A stretch of DNA of 64,000 nucleotides from positions 1 through 64,000 of the forward strand of contig MNYN01000001.1 in the NCBI GenBank assembly GCA_001873105.1, in the 5' to 3' direction. How positions within the stretch are numbered: the first letter of the stretch is position 1; every line of letters begins with the position of its first letter. Shown piece by piece: positions 7,613 to 16,959 of the stretch. This stretch comes from Flavobacteriaceae bacterium CG2_30_34_30. Lineage in GTDB: Bacteria; Bacteroidota; Bacteroidia; Flavobacteriales; Flavobacteriaceae. A model generated the notes under the pieces. That model ran no database searches and had not been told where the DNA came from. It saw only the letters and a list, made by a program, of their open reading frames with translations. The translations under genes and the position numbers were made by a program.

Positions 7613-9370
7613 TTAACTTTCTTTTTCTAAAAGTTGTTTTGCATATAATTCTTTGTAATAGCCATCGGTTTCTATCAACTGATTGTGAGTACCTTGTTGT
7701 ATAATTTTGCCTTCTTGAAGGACTATAATTTTATCGGCATTTCTGGCTGCAGAAATACGGTGACTGACTAAAATGGTCGTTTTTCCTTTGGAAAGTTTTT
7801 TCAAATTGCTTAAAACTTCTTCCTCGGTTTCTGTATCTACTGCAGAAAGACAATCGTCAAAAAGATATATGGTAGGGTTTTTAATTAAAGCCCGTGCTAT
7901 GGAAACACGTTGTTTTTGACCACCACTTAGGGTAATTCCCCTTTCCCCTAATACGGTTTCATATTTTTTTGTGAAACCCATTATATTTTTGTGCACTGAG
8001 GCATTTTTTGCCATTTTTACAATGTCTTCATCAGTGGCATCCTCTTTGCCAAATTTGATGTTATTGGCAATACTGTCGCTAAATAAGAAAGAATCTTGGG
8101 GTACATACCCTATAGCTTCTCTTAAACTAGTAAGGTTGTGTTTTTTTATGGGTATATCGTCTAAAAGTAACTCCCCCGATTGTAGGTCATACAGCCTGCC
8201 TATGAGTTCGAGTATGGTGGATTTTCCGGAGCCTGTATTTCCAATAATGGCTAGTGTTTCCCCCGGATTTACAGAAAAAGAAACATTTTTTAAAGCCGTG
8301 ATGTTCGTGTCTGGATAGGTAAACGAAGCATTTTTAAATTCAATTTTACCTTGAATAGGAAAAATTTGGTTATTGGCATTGATGATTTCCGGTTTTTCTT
8401 TAAGAAACTCGTTAATTCGTTTTTGAGAAGCTTCGGCTTGTTGCACCATAGAAGTCACCCAACCCACCACGGCAACCGGCCAAGTGAGCATATTCACAAA
8501 AATTAAAAATTCAACAATAGTGCCCAATTCTTTTATCTGTCCATTGATGTATTGGTTACCGCCAATATAAACCACCATTAAGTTACTCGCTCCTATAAGC
8601 AACAACATTAAAGGAAAAAACAAAGCCTGAACTTTTACCAAATCTAGATTTTTATCTTTACTATCATTTGCCAATTCCACAAAATTGGCATTAGTTTGTG
8701 GCTCCATAGCATAGGCTTTTACCACAAAAATACCACTAAACGATTCTTGGGTAAAAGTGGTTAGTTTGGAAAGGTATTGTTGTACTATAGTACTTCTTTT
8801 ATTTATTGCTACACTTAAGCGGTAAATGGCAAAGGAAAGAATAGGCAGTGGAGCAATGGTATAAAGCGTTAGCAAAGGAGCCTGGCTATACATATACCAA
8901 ATTACAATAATAAATAAGGAGATGGTTTGTACACTATACATAAGTGCAGGTCCGGCATACATTCTAACTTTAGAAACGTCTTCACTGATTCGGTTCATGA
9001 GGTCACCGGTTCGGTTACTTTTATAGAAATTAAGAGAAAGTGCTTGGTAGTGTTTATATACTTCGTTTTTTAAATCAAACTCAATACGTCTTGACACTAC
9101 AATAAAAGTTTGCCGCATCAAAAAAGTAAAAAGAGCAGCAATAAGTGTGGCACCAATAATAATAGCAATATTAATAAGTAGTTCTTTTTTTACAATGGCA
9201 ATCTCTATCGTTTCTTTATCGATGTATCTTTTGATGCTATTTACCGATTCGCCAATAAGTTTTGGGGTAACAAGGGCAAGTATTCTTGCAATGATTGTTA
9301 TTACAAGACCTAAAAGAAGTCTTCCTCTGTATTTTACAAAATATTTATGTAGGTGTTTTAATTCTTTCAT
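7613..9370 (-). CDS. ABC exporter, fused permease and ATPase (MdlB/MsbA type)
   Basis: A 585-residue half-transporter. Residues about 1-320 form a six-helix exporter domain and about 345-575 the ATPase, with Walker A GNTGSGKST, signature LSGGQKQR, Walker B IYLFDDCLSAVD and the switch His in LVSHR. It probably works as a homodimer in the inner membrane exporting a lipid or drug-like substrate; the substrate cannot be told from sequence. No gene for a second half-transporter is adjacent. It diverges from leucine dehydrogenase across a 335-bp gap. Confidence 0.9.
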   Translation of the reverse strand: MKELKHLHKYFVKYRGRLLLGLVITIIARILALVTPKLIGESVNSIKRYIDKETIEIAIVKKELLINIAIIIGATLIAALFTFLMRQTFIVVSRRIEFDLKNEVYKHYQALSLNFYKSNRTGDLMNRISEDVSKVRMYAGPALMYSVQTISLFIIVIWYMYSQAPLLTLYTIAPLPILSFAIYRLSVAINKRSTIVQQYLSKLTTFTQESFSGIFVVKAYAMEPQTNANFVELANDSKDKNLDLVKVQALFFPLMLLLIGASNLMVVYIGGNQYINGQIKELGTIVEFLIFVNMLTWPVAVVGWVTSMVQQAEASQKRINEFLKEKPEIINANNQIFPIQGKIEFKNASFTYPDTNITALKNVSFSVNPGETLAIIGNTGSGKSTILELIGRLYDLQSGELLLDDIPIKKHNLTSLREAIGYVPQDSFLFSDSIANNIKFGKEDATDEDIVKMAKNASVHKNIMGFTKKYETVLGERGITLSGGQKQRVSIARALIKNPTIYLFDDCLSAVDTETEEEVLSNLKKLSKGKTTILVSHRISAARNADKIIVLQEGKIIQQGTHNQLIETDGYYKELYAKQLLEKES

Positions 9371-9705
9371 ACCAATTTCAAAAAAGCAGAAAACCGATTT
9401 TTAATTCTGCAATTATATTTTTGCACGTTAAAATGTGTTTGCCGTGGTTTATAAACTAGACGAAAGAATATAGATAAAAGATAGTAGTCTATAGGTTTAT
9501 TAATCAATTATTTGTCAAATTAAATTTTAAAATATATTATCGTCGATTTAATATAATACATTCTTTTAAACCATCTGTACTTTCAATATGGATACTTGAA
9601 TCTATAAAAATCATTTCTCACATTTTTATAGAATCTAGCAAAATAAACCGTATTTTTGCACCTCTTTTTTAAAGGAATCTATTACTAAATATTTATATAA
9701 CCATT
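9371..9705. other. 335-bp divergent intergenic region with two plus-strand -7 elements
   Basis: This gap lies between the ABC exporter (minus) and leucine dehydrogenase (plus). It holds two plus-strand TATTTTTG elements, at 9416-9423 and 9651-9658. The second is well placed for the dehydrogenase. The first is 283 bp upstream of that gene and has no gene directly after it. I see no tRNA-like or riboswitch-like fold and no long open frame. Confidence 0.6.
9651..9658 (+). promoter_or_regulatory. -7 element (TATTTTTG) for leucine dehydrogenase
   Basis: A TAnnTTTG match 47 bp before the ATG at 9706, followed by GCA as is common at Bacteroidota start sites. Confidence 0.6.
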
Positions 9706-10815
9706 ATGATTACAGAAGTAGTTAATGCGAATGAACTTCATAAAATAGACCCTGTTTTTGGTCAACTTTCGTTTGACAATCACGAGCAAATTGTTTTTTG
9801 CAACGACAAAGATACAGGATTAAAAGCAATAATAGGAATACATAATACAGTTTTAGGGCCTGCCTTAGGAGGCACAAGAATGTATAATTATGCCAGTGAA
9901 TGGGAGGCTCTTAATGATGTTTTGCGTTTGTCTAGAGGGATGACATTTAAGTCGGCCATTACAGGATTAAATTTAGGTGGAGGAAAAGCGGTCCTTATGG
10001 GAGATGTGAAAACACAGAAAACGCCGGAGTTAATGAAAAAGTTTGGTGAATTTGTACATTCTTTAGGAGGAAAATACATTACCGCTGAAGACATAGGAAT
10101 GACCACCGCCGATATGGATTTAGTACGCACCGTAACCCCTTATGTTACCGGAATATCAGAATCTTTAGGAGGAGCAGGAAACCCATCACCTATTACTGCT
10201 TATGGAGTGTTTATGGGAATGAAGGCTGCAGCTAAATTTAAATTTGGCTCAGATGTACTAGAAGGTAAAGTTATTTATGTACAAGGAATAGGCAATGTAG
10301 GGGAAGCACTCGTAGAACACTTAACCAATGAAGGAGCAAAAGTTATCATATCAGATATCAATCAAGAGCGATTAGAAGAAGTACGAGATAAATATGGTGT
10401 GACCATTTATGGAGGCATCAACCTTTACGCTGAAGAAATGGATATATATGCCCCTTGTGCTTTAGGTGCAACCATTAATAATAAAACTATAGCTGTATTA
10501 AAAGCTAAAATTGTAGCCGGTGCTGCCAATAACCAATTAGCAGACGATCAAATACACGGAAAACTTTTACAAGATAGAGGCATTGTTTACGCGCCAGATT
10601 TTTTAATCAATGCGGGCGGCATCATTAATGTATATGCAGAGTTAGAAGGTTATGGTAAAGCAGAAATTATTCGCAAAACGGAGAATATTTATAACACTAC
10701 TTTAGAAATTCTTCAAAAAGCTGAAATCAAAAAGATTACCCCAAATCAAGCAGCTTTGGAACTGGCACAATCTAGAATAGATACAAGAAAAAAAGAAGCA
10801 AAAGCTAAAAAATAA
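9706..10815 (+). CDS. ldh: Leucine / branched-chain amino-acid dehydrogenase (Glu/Leu/Phe/Val family)
   Basis: A 369-residue NAD-dependent dehydrogenase that oxidatively deaminates leucine, valine or isoleucine to the 2-oxo acid. The catalytic lysines are Lys82 (MTFKSAI) and Lys94 (LNLGGGKAV). The Rossmann dinucleotide site is VQGIGNVGEALVEHL. Length and the GGGK context match leucine rather than glutamate dehydrogenases, which are longer. HMG-CoA lyase, the last step of leucine breakdown, is encoded 6 kb away. A strong terminator follows at 10825-10858. Confidence 0.9.
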   Translation: MITEVVNANELHKIDPVFGQLSFDNHEQIVFCNDKDTGLKAIIGIHNTVLGPALGGTRMYNYASEWEALNDVLRLSRGMTFKSAITGLNLGGGKAVLMGDVKTQKTPELMKKFGEFVHSLGGKYITAEDIGMTTADMDLVRTVTPYVTGISESLGGAGNPSPITAYGVFMGMKAAAKFKFGSDVLEGKVIYVQGIGNVGEALVEHLTNEGAKVIISDINQERLEEVRDKYGVTIYGGINLYAEEMDIYAPCALGATINNKTIAVLKAKIVAGAANNQLADDQIHGKLLQDRGIVYAPDFLINAGGIINVYAELEGYGKAEIIRKTENIYNTTLEILQKAEIKKITPNQAALELAQSRIDTRKKEAKAKK

Positions 10816-10816
10816 A

Positions 10817-10824
10817 TATATTTG
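10817..10824 (+). promoter_or_regulatory. -7-like element (TATATTTG) before nusB
   Basis: A TAnnTTTG match 57 bp upstream of the nusB ATG. It ends immediately before the hairpin at 10825, so a transcript started here would begin within or just after the terminator stem. Confidence 0.4.
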
Positions 10825-10858
10825 CAACGCACAAATTACTTTTGTGTGTTGTTTTTTT
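10825..10858 (+). terminator. Terminator after leucine dehydrogenase
   Basis: CAACGCACAAA (10825-10835) pairs with TTTGTGTGTTG (10841-10851) around TTACT with one G-T pair, followed by seven T. It lies 9 bp after the dehydrogenase stop. Confidence 0.85.
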
Positions 10859-10881
10859 AACAATAAAGTTCTTTAAAAAGT

Positions 10882-11826
10882 ATGCTTACAAGAAGACATA
10901 TTCGCGTTAAGGTTTTGCAATCTCTCTATGCTTATCAAAATCAAAATAATGCTAATTTAGAAAAGCAAGAAAAGTTTTTAGTGTATAGTATGGAACAAAT
11001 GCACGATTTGTATTTGTTGCTCCTTCATCTACTCACTGCCATCCACACCCAGGCGGAAGGCTATATGGAAAAATCAAAATTAAAACATTTAGCTACCTCT
11101 CTAGAAAAATCGCCAAACCGAAATTTTATAGACAACAAAATATTGGCATTGTTGGCAGAAAATAATCCATTAAATATCCAATTAAAAAACAAAAAAATTA
11201 CCAATTGGGAATTGGATAACGAATACCCACAGATTCTTTTTAAAGAAATCAGACAAAGTGAATTGTATGCCGATTATTTGAAATTGATTCACCCAACTTT
11301 TCAACAAGACAAAGCATTTATCATTACTCTTTACAGTGAAATTATAGCCCCAAACGAAAAACTGTATTCCTATTTAGAAGACCATCGCCTTACTTGGATT
11401 GATGATTTTCCTATTGTAAACACTGCAATTGTGAAAATGTTAAACCAATTAAAGCCCATTACAAAGGAAGATAAATTAGTACCTAAATTGTATAAAAACG
11501 ACGAGGACAAAGATTTTGCGATTGCTTTGTTTAACAAAACGGTGCTTCAAGACACCAATTTGCTTGCAGAAATAGAAGGAAAAACTCCAAATTGGGATAA
11601 AGAACGTATCGCCGAATTGGATCTGATACTCATAAAAATGGGAATAACCGAATTTTTATATTTTCCATCCATCCCTGTTAAAGTTACAATCAACGAGTAT
11701 TTAGAGATAGCAAAGGAATATTCCACACCAAAAAGCAGTTTGTTTATCAATGGTATCTTAGATAAATTGGTTAAAGAATATATGGAAAATAATAAACTGA
11801 ACAAAATTGGACGCGGGCTACAGTAA
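10882..11826 (+). CDS. nusB: Transcription antitermination factor NusB (long form)
   Basis: A 314-residue NusB. The start MLTRRHIRVKVLQSLYAY matches the NusB N-terminal helix. The NusB core resumes at the C-terminal half (FNKTVLQDTNLL, then the helices KMGITEFLYFPSIPVKVTINEYLEIAKEYS and SSLFINGILDKL). Between them lies a roughly 130-residue insertion relative to the usual 140-160-residue protein; this long form is normal in Bacteroidota. With NusE/S10 it binds boxA in rRNA leader transcripts and prevents early termination. It is followed 51 bp later by the DUF1573 gene. Confidence 0.9.
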   Translation: MLTRRHIRVKVLQSLYAYQNQNNANLEKQEKFLVYSMEQMHDLYLLLLHLLTAIHTQAEGYMEKSKLKHLATSLEKSPNRNFIDNKILALLAENNPLNIQLKNKKITNWELDNEYPQILFKEIRQSELYADYLKLIHPTFQQDKAFIITLYSEIIAPNEKLYSYLEDHRLTWIDDFPIVNTAIVKMLNQLKPITKEDKLVPKLYKNDEDKDFAIALFNKTVLQDTNLLAEIEGKTPNWDKERIAELDLILIKMGITEFLYFPSIPVKVTINEYLEIAKEYSTPKSSLFINGILDKLVKEYMENNKLNKIGRGLQ

Positions 11827-11877
11827 AACAATTTTTTTTATTAATTTAGTCCCCGTCTAAAAAAATAACTTATTATT

Positions 11878-12375
11878 ATGAAAAAATCGATTTTTATTTC
11901 AGCTCTAGCTGTTGCATTTGTATTTACTTCGTGCAAAGAAAACGCAGCAGATAAAGTAAATGAAGAAAATGCTCAAGCAGCAACTGCAGAAGCAAATGCG
12001 GAAACAGGTAAATACCCGGTGATGACTTTTGAAGAAACCGAATATGATTTTGGTACTATCGATCAAGGAACTCCTATGGAACACCTATTTGTTTTTACCA
12101 ATACTGGAGATGCTCCACTTGTAATTTCCGATGCAAAAGGAAGTTGTGGATGTACCGTTCCAACATTTACTAAAGAACCAGTAGCTCCCGGAGACAAAGG
12201 TGAAATGTTAGTAAAATTTAACGGTAGTGGTCAAAACCAAAGAACCATCACAGTTACTGTTACTACAAACACAAAAGCAGGTACAGAAAAAGTAAATATT
12301 AAAGCCTTTGTAACCCCTAAAGAAGGAGCTCCGGCAGCAAGCAACTTATCTGCTACAGGTAAAACAACTAAATAA
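11878..12375 (+). CDS. DUF1573 lipoprotein
   Basis: A 165-residue lipoprotein. Its signal peptide ends in a lipobox (FVFTSC, Cys19), followed by an Ala/Glu-rich linker and one DUF1573 Ig-like domain (residues about 45-140: YDFGTIDQGTPMEHLFVFTN, the GSCGCTVP motif, NQRTITVTVTTN). The GSCGCTxP motif is typical of the family. The role is unknown; it is expected on the periplasmic face or outer membrane. It lies between nusB and yajC, with yajC starting 5 bp after its stop. Confidence 0.9.
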   Translation: MKKSIFISALAVAFVFTSCKENAADKVNEENAQAATAEANAETGKYPVMTFEETEYDFGTIDQGTPMEHLFVFTNTGDAPLVISDAKGSCGCTVPTFTKEPVAPGDKGEMLVKFNGSGQNQRTITVTVTTNTKAGTEKVNIKAFVTPKEGAPAASNLSATGKTTK

Positions 12376-12380
12376 TTTTT

Positions 12381-12665
12381 ATGGAATCTTTACAATCCTT
12401 TGCTCCTTTTTTATTGATGTTTGTAGTGGTGTATTTTTTTATGATACGTCCGCAAATGCAACGTACTAAAAAAGAGAAAGCCTTTGCAGCTGCTCTTAAA
12501 AAAGGAGATAAGGTTATTACAAAAAGTGGTCTGCATGCCAAAATATTAGAAATAAACGAGGATGGCACTGTAATTTTAGAAACCCTATCCGGGAAAGTAA
12601 AGTTTGAAAAATCAGCTCTTTCTTTAGAAATGAGCACAAAGCTAAGCGATAGTACTTCTAAATAA
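12381..12665 (+). CDS. yajC: Preprotein translocase subunit YajC
   Basis: A 94-residue YajC: one N-terminal transmembrane helix (residues about 7-24, FAPFLLMFVVVYFFMIRPQ), then the KKGDKVITKSGLHAKI cytoplasmic domain. It associates with SecDF at the Sec translocon. The RPQ and GDKV..SGL motifs and the length match the family. Located 5 bp after the DUF1573 gene and followed by a clear terminator, it is the last gene of the nusB-DUF1573-yajC run. Confidence 0.92.
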   Translation: MESLQSFAPFLLMFVVVYFFMIRPQMQRTKKEKAFAAALKKGDKVITKSGLHAKILEINEDGTVILETLSGKVKFEKSALSLEMSTKLSDSTSK

Positions 12666-12689
12666 AGACCTAAATCAATACTATGAAAA

Positions 12690-12719
12690 ACCGCCTTAAA
12701 ACTAAGGTGGTTTTTTTTT
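12690..12719. terminator. Bidirectional terminator between yajC and the alkB-like gene
   Basis: ACCGCCTT (12690-12697) pairs with AAGGTGGT (12704-12711) with one G-T pair. A-runs lie on the left and nine T on the right, so it can end yajC transcription. Reversed, it falls at the very 3' end of the alkB-like gene (stop at 12718). Confidence 0.85.
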
Positions 12720-13749
12720 AGAAAAGCATTTCTTTAGGGATATTCTTATTCATTACTTGAAACCAAAGCGGAGGAATTAGTGCCAAAACCATAGAAGTTG
12801 GATAGCCATAAGGCAATTGCGGACTTTCCGGATGGTGTTTTAACGTTTGGTATTTCTTTGTAGATTTATAATGATGGTCGCTGTGGCGAGTAAGTTCATA
12901 AAGAATAATTCTTCCCAAAATGTGATTGGAATTCCAAGAATGTATTCTATCCACACGTTCATATCTGCCGGAAGGTAATATCTTTCTTCTTAAGCCATAA
13001 TGTTCTATATAGTTAATGGTTTCTAAAAGTAAAAATCCTACTACAGCAGCCACAATGGCTAAGGAAAATCCCAGAAAACCAAAAAAATAATAATTACTCG
13101 TCAGGTATGCAGCCTGTAGGATAGTAAACCACAGCATGTCATTTTGCGGAGAATACCAAGATATGTGTTTTTGGGAATTTAATTGTTTTTGAATTTGCCA
13201 AGCTTTTTTGTACGTTCCATAAACCGTTTGTATCCAAAAGCGGAAAACAGATTGATTATATTTAGCTGTAGAAGGATCTTCCGGTGTTGCCACGTGCACA
13301 TGATGTCCATGATTGTGCTCTATAAAAAAATGCATATATAGGGTAGGAATAAGCAATATTTTAGCTGCTATTCTTTCTGATAAAGTAACCCGATGTCCTA
13401 GTTCGTGTGCCACATTTATACCATTTGCACCCAGAAGTATTCCAGCGCAAAGGGTAAAGCCTATGATTTCAAAAGTAGAGGTATTAGGATTGCTTGTTGT
13501 ATATAAAAAATAATAGAGTAGTGCAAAAACAATTGGCACATTGAGGTAAAGTAGCAAGTCGTATTTTTTTGAAACTGCCAACTGTTTATATTCTTCTTCA
13601 GTAGCATTTTTAGCATCTTCGGGAAGTATCCTCTCTAAAATAGGAATGAAAACAAACGCAAAAAATACCGTAAAATAACTTGCGATTCCCTGAAAGTATA
13701 AGGCAAATAAGGTTGCTACCGGAATGCTATATGCCCAAAGGTATTTCAT
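12718..13749 (-). CDS. AlkB-like membrane fatty-acid desaturase/hydroxylase (alkane 1-monooxygenase family)
   Basis: A 343-residue membrane di-iron protein. Histidine boxes: HELGH (115-119), EHNHGHH (144-150) and RHSDHH (288-293), plus EHYGLR, the pattern of AlkB-type alkane hydroxylases. Several hydrophobic helices lie in the N-terminal half. It would hydroxylate a terminal methyl group using rubredoxin electrons, but no rubredoxin gene is adjacent and the true substrate is not shown. It starts 1 bp after the pepT stop, so the two are co-transcribed, an uninformative pairing. Confidence 0.85.
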   Translation of the reverse strand: MKYLWAYSIPVATLFALYFQGIASYFTVFFAFVFIPILERILPEDAKNATEEEYKQLAVSKKYDLLLYLNVPIVFALLYYFLYTTSNPNTSTFEIIGFTLCAGILLGANGINVAHELGHRVTLSERIAAKILLIPTLYMHFFIEHNHGHHVHVATPEDPSTAKYNQSVFRFWIQTVYGTYKKAWQIQKQLNSQKHISWYSPQNDMLWFTILQAAYLTSNYYFFGFLGFSLAIVAAVVGFLLLETINYIEHYGLRRKILPSGRYERVDRIHSWNSNHILGRIILYELTRHSDHHYKSTKKYQTLKHHPESPQLPYGYPTSMVLALIPPLWFQVMNKNIPKEMLF

Positions 13750-13750
13750 T

Positions 13751-14986
13751 TCATTTTTGTGCTGTTAGTTGCGCAATGTTAATAATAACCTCTACTGCTT
13801 TTTGCATACTTTCCACCGGTACGTATTCATACCTTCCGTGAAAATTGTGTCCCCCTGCAAAAATATTGGGGCAGGGGAGTCCTTTATAGCTTAATTGTGA
13901 GCCATCGGTGCCTCCGCGAATAGGTTTTACAATGGGTTGAATACCCGCCATTTTTATAGCTTCTTCAGCTATGGTAACAATATGCATAACGGGTTCAATT
14001 TTTTCACGCATATTAAAATACTGGTCTTTTATTTCAATTTGAATCAACTCCTGATTTAATTGACTATTTAGCTCCCTGACCAATTTTTGCAGCATTTCTT
14101 TGCGTGCTTCAAAATGGTCTTTGTTATGGTCTCGGATGATATATTCTAAAACGGTTTGATCTACTTTTCCCGAAACTGCTGTTAGATGAAAAAAGCCTTG
14201 TCGGTCTTCGGTTAACTCGGGAGTTTCCATTCGTGGAAGCGAATTGATGAAATCGGTAGCAATATACAGGCTATTGATCATTTTTCCTTTTGCATAGCCG
14301 GGATGTACAATTTTACCTTGAATGGTGACCACAGCTCCTGCCGCATTAAAGTTTTCAAATTCAAGTTCGCCTATCTGGCTACCATCCATAGTATATGCCC
14401 ATTCAGCACCAAATTTTTCCACATCAAATTTATGGGCACCGCGACCAATTTCTTCATCGGGTGTAAACCCTATACGAATTTTGCCGTGTTTTATTTCCGG
14501 ATGTTGAATAAGATATTCCATAGCAGTAACAATTTCGGTTATCCCTGCTTTGTCATCGGCACCTAAAAGGGTAGTGCCATCGGTTGTGATTAGGGTCTGT
14601 CCTTTGTATTGCAGTAAATCTTCAAAATAATCCGGGCTTAAAACGATGTTTTCGACGGCATTTAAAACAATATCTTTACCGTCATAATCTTCTATGATTT
14701 GTGGCTTTACATTAGCTCCGGTAAAATCTGGTGAGGTATCAAAATGGGAAATAAACCCTATTGTAGGTACTTCTTGGTTCACATTGCTTGATAAAGTAGC
14801 CATAATATAGGCATTTTGGTCTATAGAGATCTCCTGCATGCCAATGGTTTTTAGTTCTTCTACTAATTTATTGGCAAGGTTCCATTGTTTTTCTGAGCTT
14901 GGGGTAGTTGTGCTTTTTGGGTTGCTTTCGGTGTCTATGGTAACGTAACTAATAAAGCGGTTTATGAGGTGTTGTTTGTCGATCAT
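13751..14986 (-). CDS. pepT: Peptidase T (tripeptide aminopeptidase)
   Basis: A 411-residue M20B zinc aminopeptidase that removes the N-terminal residue of tripeptides in the cytoplasm. Visible motifs are ISHFDTSPD (metal His and Asp), TTLLGADDKAGI (bridging Asp), TPDEEIGRGAH (catalytic Glu pair) and, near the end, GGHNFHGRYE. I start at the ATG at 14986 (MIDKQHL), which matches the family; an upstream frame would add ten residues. The alkB-like gene follows with a 1-bp gap. Confidence 0.92.
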   Translation of the reverse strand: MIDKQHLINRFISYVTIDTESNPKSTTTPSSEKQWNLANKLVEELKTIGMQEISIDQNAYIMATLSSNVNQEVPTIGFISHFDTSPDFTGANVKPQIIEDYDGKDIVLNAVENIVLSPDYFEDLLQYKGQTLITTDGTTLLGADDKAGITEIVTAMEYLIQHPEIKHGKIRIGFTPDEEIGRGAHKFDVEKFGAEWAYTMDGSQIGELEFENFNAAGAVVTIQGKIVHPGYAKGKMINSLYIATDFINSLPRMETPELTEDRQGFFHLTAVSGKVDQTVLEYIIRDHNKDHFEARKEMLQKLVRELNSQLNQELIQIEIKDQYFNMREKIEPVMHIVTIAEEAIKMAGIQPIVKPIRGGTDGSQLSYKGLPCPNIFAGGHNFHGRYEYVPVESMQKAVEVIINIAQLTAQK

Positions 14987-15203
14987 TGGAATTAAAAATT
15001 TTTTCAAAATTAACAAATATTCTATGGAAATAGTTACACAATTCCTATAAAAAATAATTTTTGTTGTGCACTAAAATTAGGAGGTCTTTTTTTATAAATA
15101 CTAGCGTTTCTTAGCGATTATATAGTCTTAAGTTTTCTAAATAATTTTTACTTTTTTTCTTATGCGTAATTAGCCTATTTTTACACCATTGAAATACCTT
15201 ACG

Positions 15204-16220
15204 ATGTATAAAACCCTAATTAGACCTTTCCTTTTTCTGTTTGATCCAGAAAAAGTGCATCATTTTTCTTTTGCCTTTATTCGGTTTTTACATGCCCTAG
15301 GATTTTCAAGGTGGTTGCAACACTTGTATTTGGTTACGGATAGGCGTTTAGAAAGAAAAGTATTTGGACTTACCTTTAAGAATCCGGTGGGATTGGCAGC
15401 CGGTTTTGACAAAGATGCGACCCTGTATAAGGAATTATCTGATTTTGGCTTTGGATTTATTGAAATAGGCACTCTAACGCCAAAGCCCCAAGCTGGAAAT
15501 CCCAAAAAGCGTTTATTTCGCTTGCAGGAAGATACCGCCATCATCAACCGAATGGGGTTTAACAATTTGGGAGTGGACAAAGCTGTATTGCAATTGAAAA
15601 AAAATAAAGGAGTGCTTATCGGTGGCAACATCGGAAAAAATAAAAAAACTCCAAATGAAACAGCCACAAACGATTATGTGTATTGTTTTGAAGCGTTATT
15701 TGAAGTGGTAGATTATTTTGTGGTCAATGTATCCTCACCAAACACGCCCAATTTAAGAGCACTGCAAGACAAAGAACCATTGACAGCACTATTGCAAACC
15801 CTGCAAAATCTTAACAACAAAAAATCTTCCCCCAAACCCATACTTTTAAAAATAGCACCTGATGTAACCAATGAGCAATTGCTGGATATTATTGATATTG
15901 TTTCAAAAACCAAAATTGCCGGTGTTATTGCAACCAATACAACGATAAGTAGAGAAGGATTAAAGTCAAGAAACAAAGCAGAAACAGGCGGATTAAGCGG
16001 GAAACCTTTAGTAAAACGATCTACAGAAGTTATTCGGTTTTTATCGGAAAAAAGCAATAAGGCATTTCCCATAATTGGAGTAGGAGGCATACACAGTGCA
16101 AAAGATGCCATAGAAAAATTAGATGCAGGTGCAAGTTTGGTGCAGCTTTATACCGGCTTTATTTATGAAGGTCCTGCTTTAGTGAAAGAAATCAATAATG
16201 CGATATTGAATAGAAGCTGA
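15204..16220 (+). CDS. pyrD: Dihydroorotate dehydrogenase (quinone), class 2
   Basis: A 338-residue class 2 enzyme of pyrimidine synthesis. The N-terminal amphipathic helices ([19 protein letters not shown]) bind membrane and quinone. FMN-site segments include [13 protein letters not shown], the NRMGFNNLG loop and [11 protein letters not shown], where the serine replaces the cysteine base of class 1. The C-terminal phosphate-binding part is [13 protein letters not shown]. Start: ATG at 15204; a TTG 15 bp upstream is less likely. It stands alone. Confidence 0.93.
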   Translation: MYKTLIRPFLFLFDPEKVHHFSFAFIRFLHALGFSRWLQHLYLVTDRRLERKVFGLTFKNPVGLAAGFDKDATLYKELSDFGFGFIEIGTLTPKPQAGNPKKRLFRLQEDTAIINRMGFNNLGVDKAVLQLKKNKGVLIGGNIGKNKKTPNETATNDYVYCFEALFEVVDYFVVNVSSPNTPNLRALQDKEPLTALLQTLQNLNNKKSSPKPILLKIAPDVTNEQLLDIIDIVSKTKIAGVIATNTTISREGLKSRNKAETGGLSGKPLVKRSTEVIRFLSEKSNKAFPIIGVGGIHSAKDAIEKLDAGASLVQLYTGFIYEGPALVKEINNAILNRS

Positions 16221-16292
16221 AGCGTGAGGTACTGATTTATTCCTTCGTTTTTCATCCAATGCAAATTATTTTATCAGATATGGAATATAAAT

Positions 16293-16910
16293 ATGATTGA
16301 AATTTTACTATCCTTTAGTCTTGCCTCCATAGCCTTAGCGTTTTCGCCTGGACCAGATAATATTTTTGTATTCACACAAAGCGTAACCAATGGAAGTTCT
16401 TATGGTATAGCAACCACGGCAGGGTTAATTTCGGGGTGTATCTTGCATACTACCTTGGTGGCTTTTGGTATTTCCGCCATAATAATGGCTTCGGAAGGAG
16501 TGTTTTTAGGAATTAAAATTGCAGGTGCTTGCTATCTACTTTACCTTGCTTATCAGGTATATAAAGCAGGAAACACATTAATGATTACGTCAGAAGAAGC
16601 GGTTAAGAAGTCGCATATGCAGTTATACAAGCAAGGAGTTATCATGAACATCCTTAACCCAAAGGTTAGTCTCTTTTTTTTAGCATTTTTTCCCGCTTTT
16701 TTATGGGATAAGGAGGGAAATACGATTGTTCAGTTTTATATATTAGGGTTGCTTTTTATGGGCATATCCTTTGTAGTTTTTTCTAGTATTGCTTTGCTTT
16801 CCGGAAGAATCTCTACTTTTTTGCAGCAAAAAAAGAATTCCGGTGTGTTTTTTAAATGGTTGCAAATCATAGTTTTTATAGGAATTGCAATTTTTCTCTT
16901 TCTTCCATAA
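16293..16910 (+). CDS. LysE/RhtB-family amino-acid exporter
   Basis: A 205-residue inner-membrane protein with about six hydrophobic helices. The N-terminal SPGPDNIFVFTQSV motif and the internal GVIMNILNPKVSLFFLAFFP motif are both diagnostic of the RhtB/LysE family. It should export an amino acid or a derivative such as homoserine lactone; the substrate is not predictable. It is followed on the same strand by HMG-CoA lyase after a 49-bp gap. Confidence 0.88.
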   Translation: MIEILLSFSLASIALAFSPGPDNIFVFTQSVTNGSSYGIATTAGLISGCILHTTLVAFGISAIIMASEGVFLGIKIAGACYLLYLAYQVYKAGNTLMITSEEAVKKSHMQLYKQGVIMNILNPKVSLFFLAFFPAFLWDKEGNTIVQFYILGLLFMGISFVVFSSIALLSGRISTFLQQKKNSGVFFKWLQIIVFIGIAIFLFLP

Positions 16911-16959
16911 AGAAATTGTATTTTTATGCCATAATTATGCTTCGGCTTTTGCCTGGTTT

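Noticed and set aside
10882-11826. NusB length of 314 residues as a gene fusion
   Set aside because: Long NusB with an internal insertion is usual in Bacteroidota; no second recognisable domain is present.
16885-16959. Hydrophobic N-terminal extension of HMG-CoA lyase
   Set aside because: It overlaps the end of the LysE gene in another frame; the ATG at 16960 places the ECPRD motif at the usual distance from the start.
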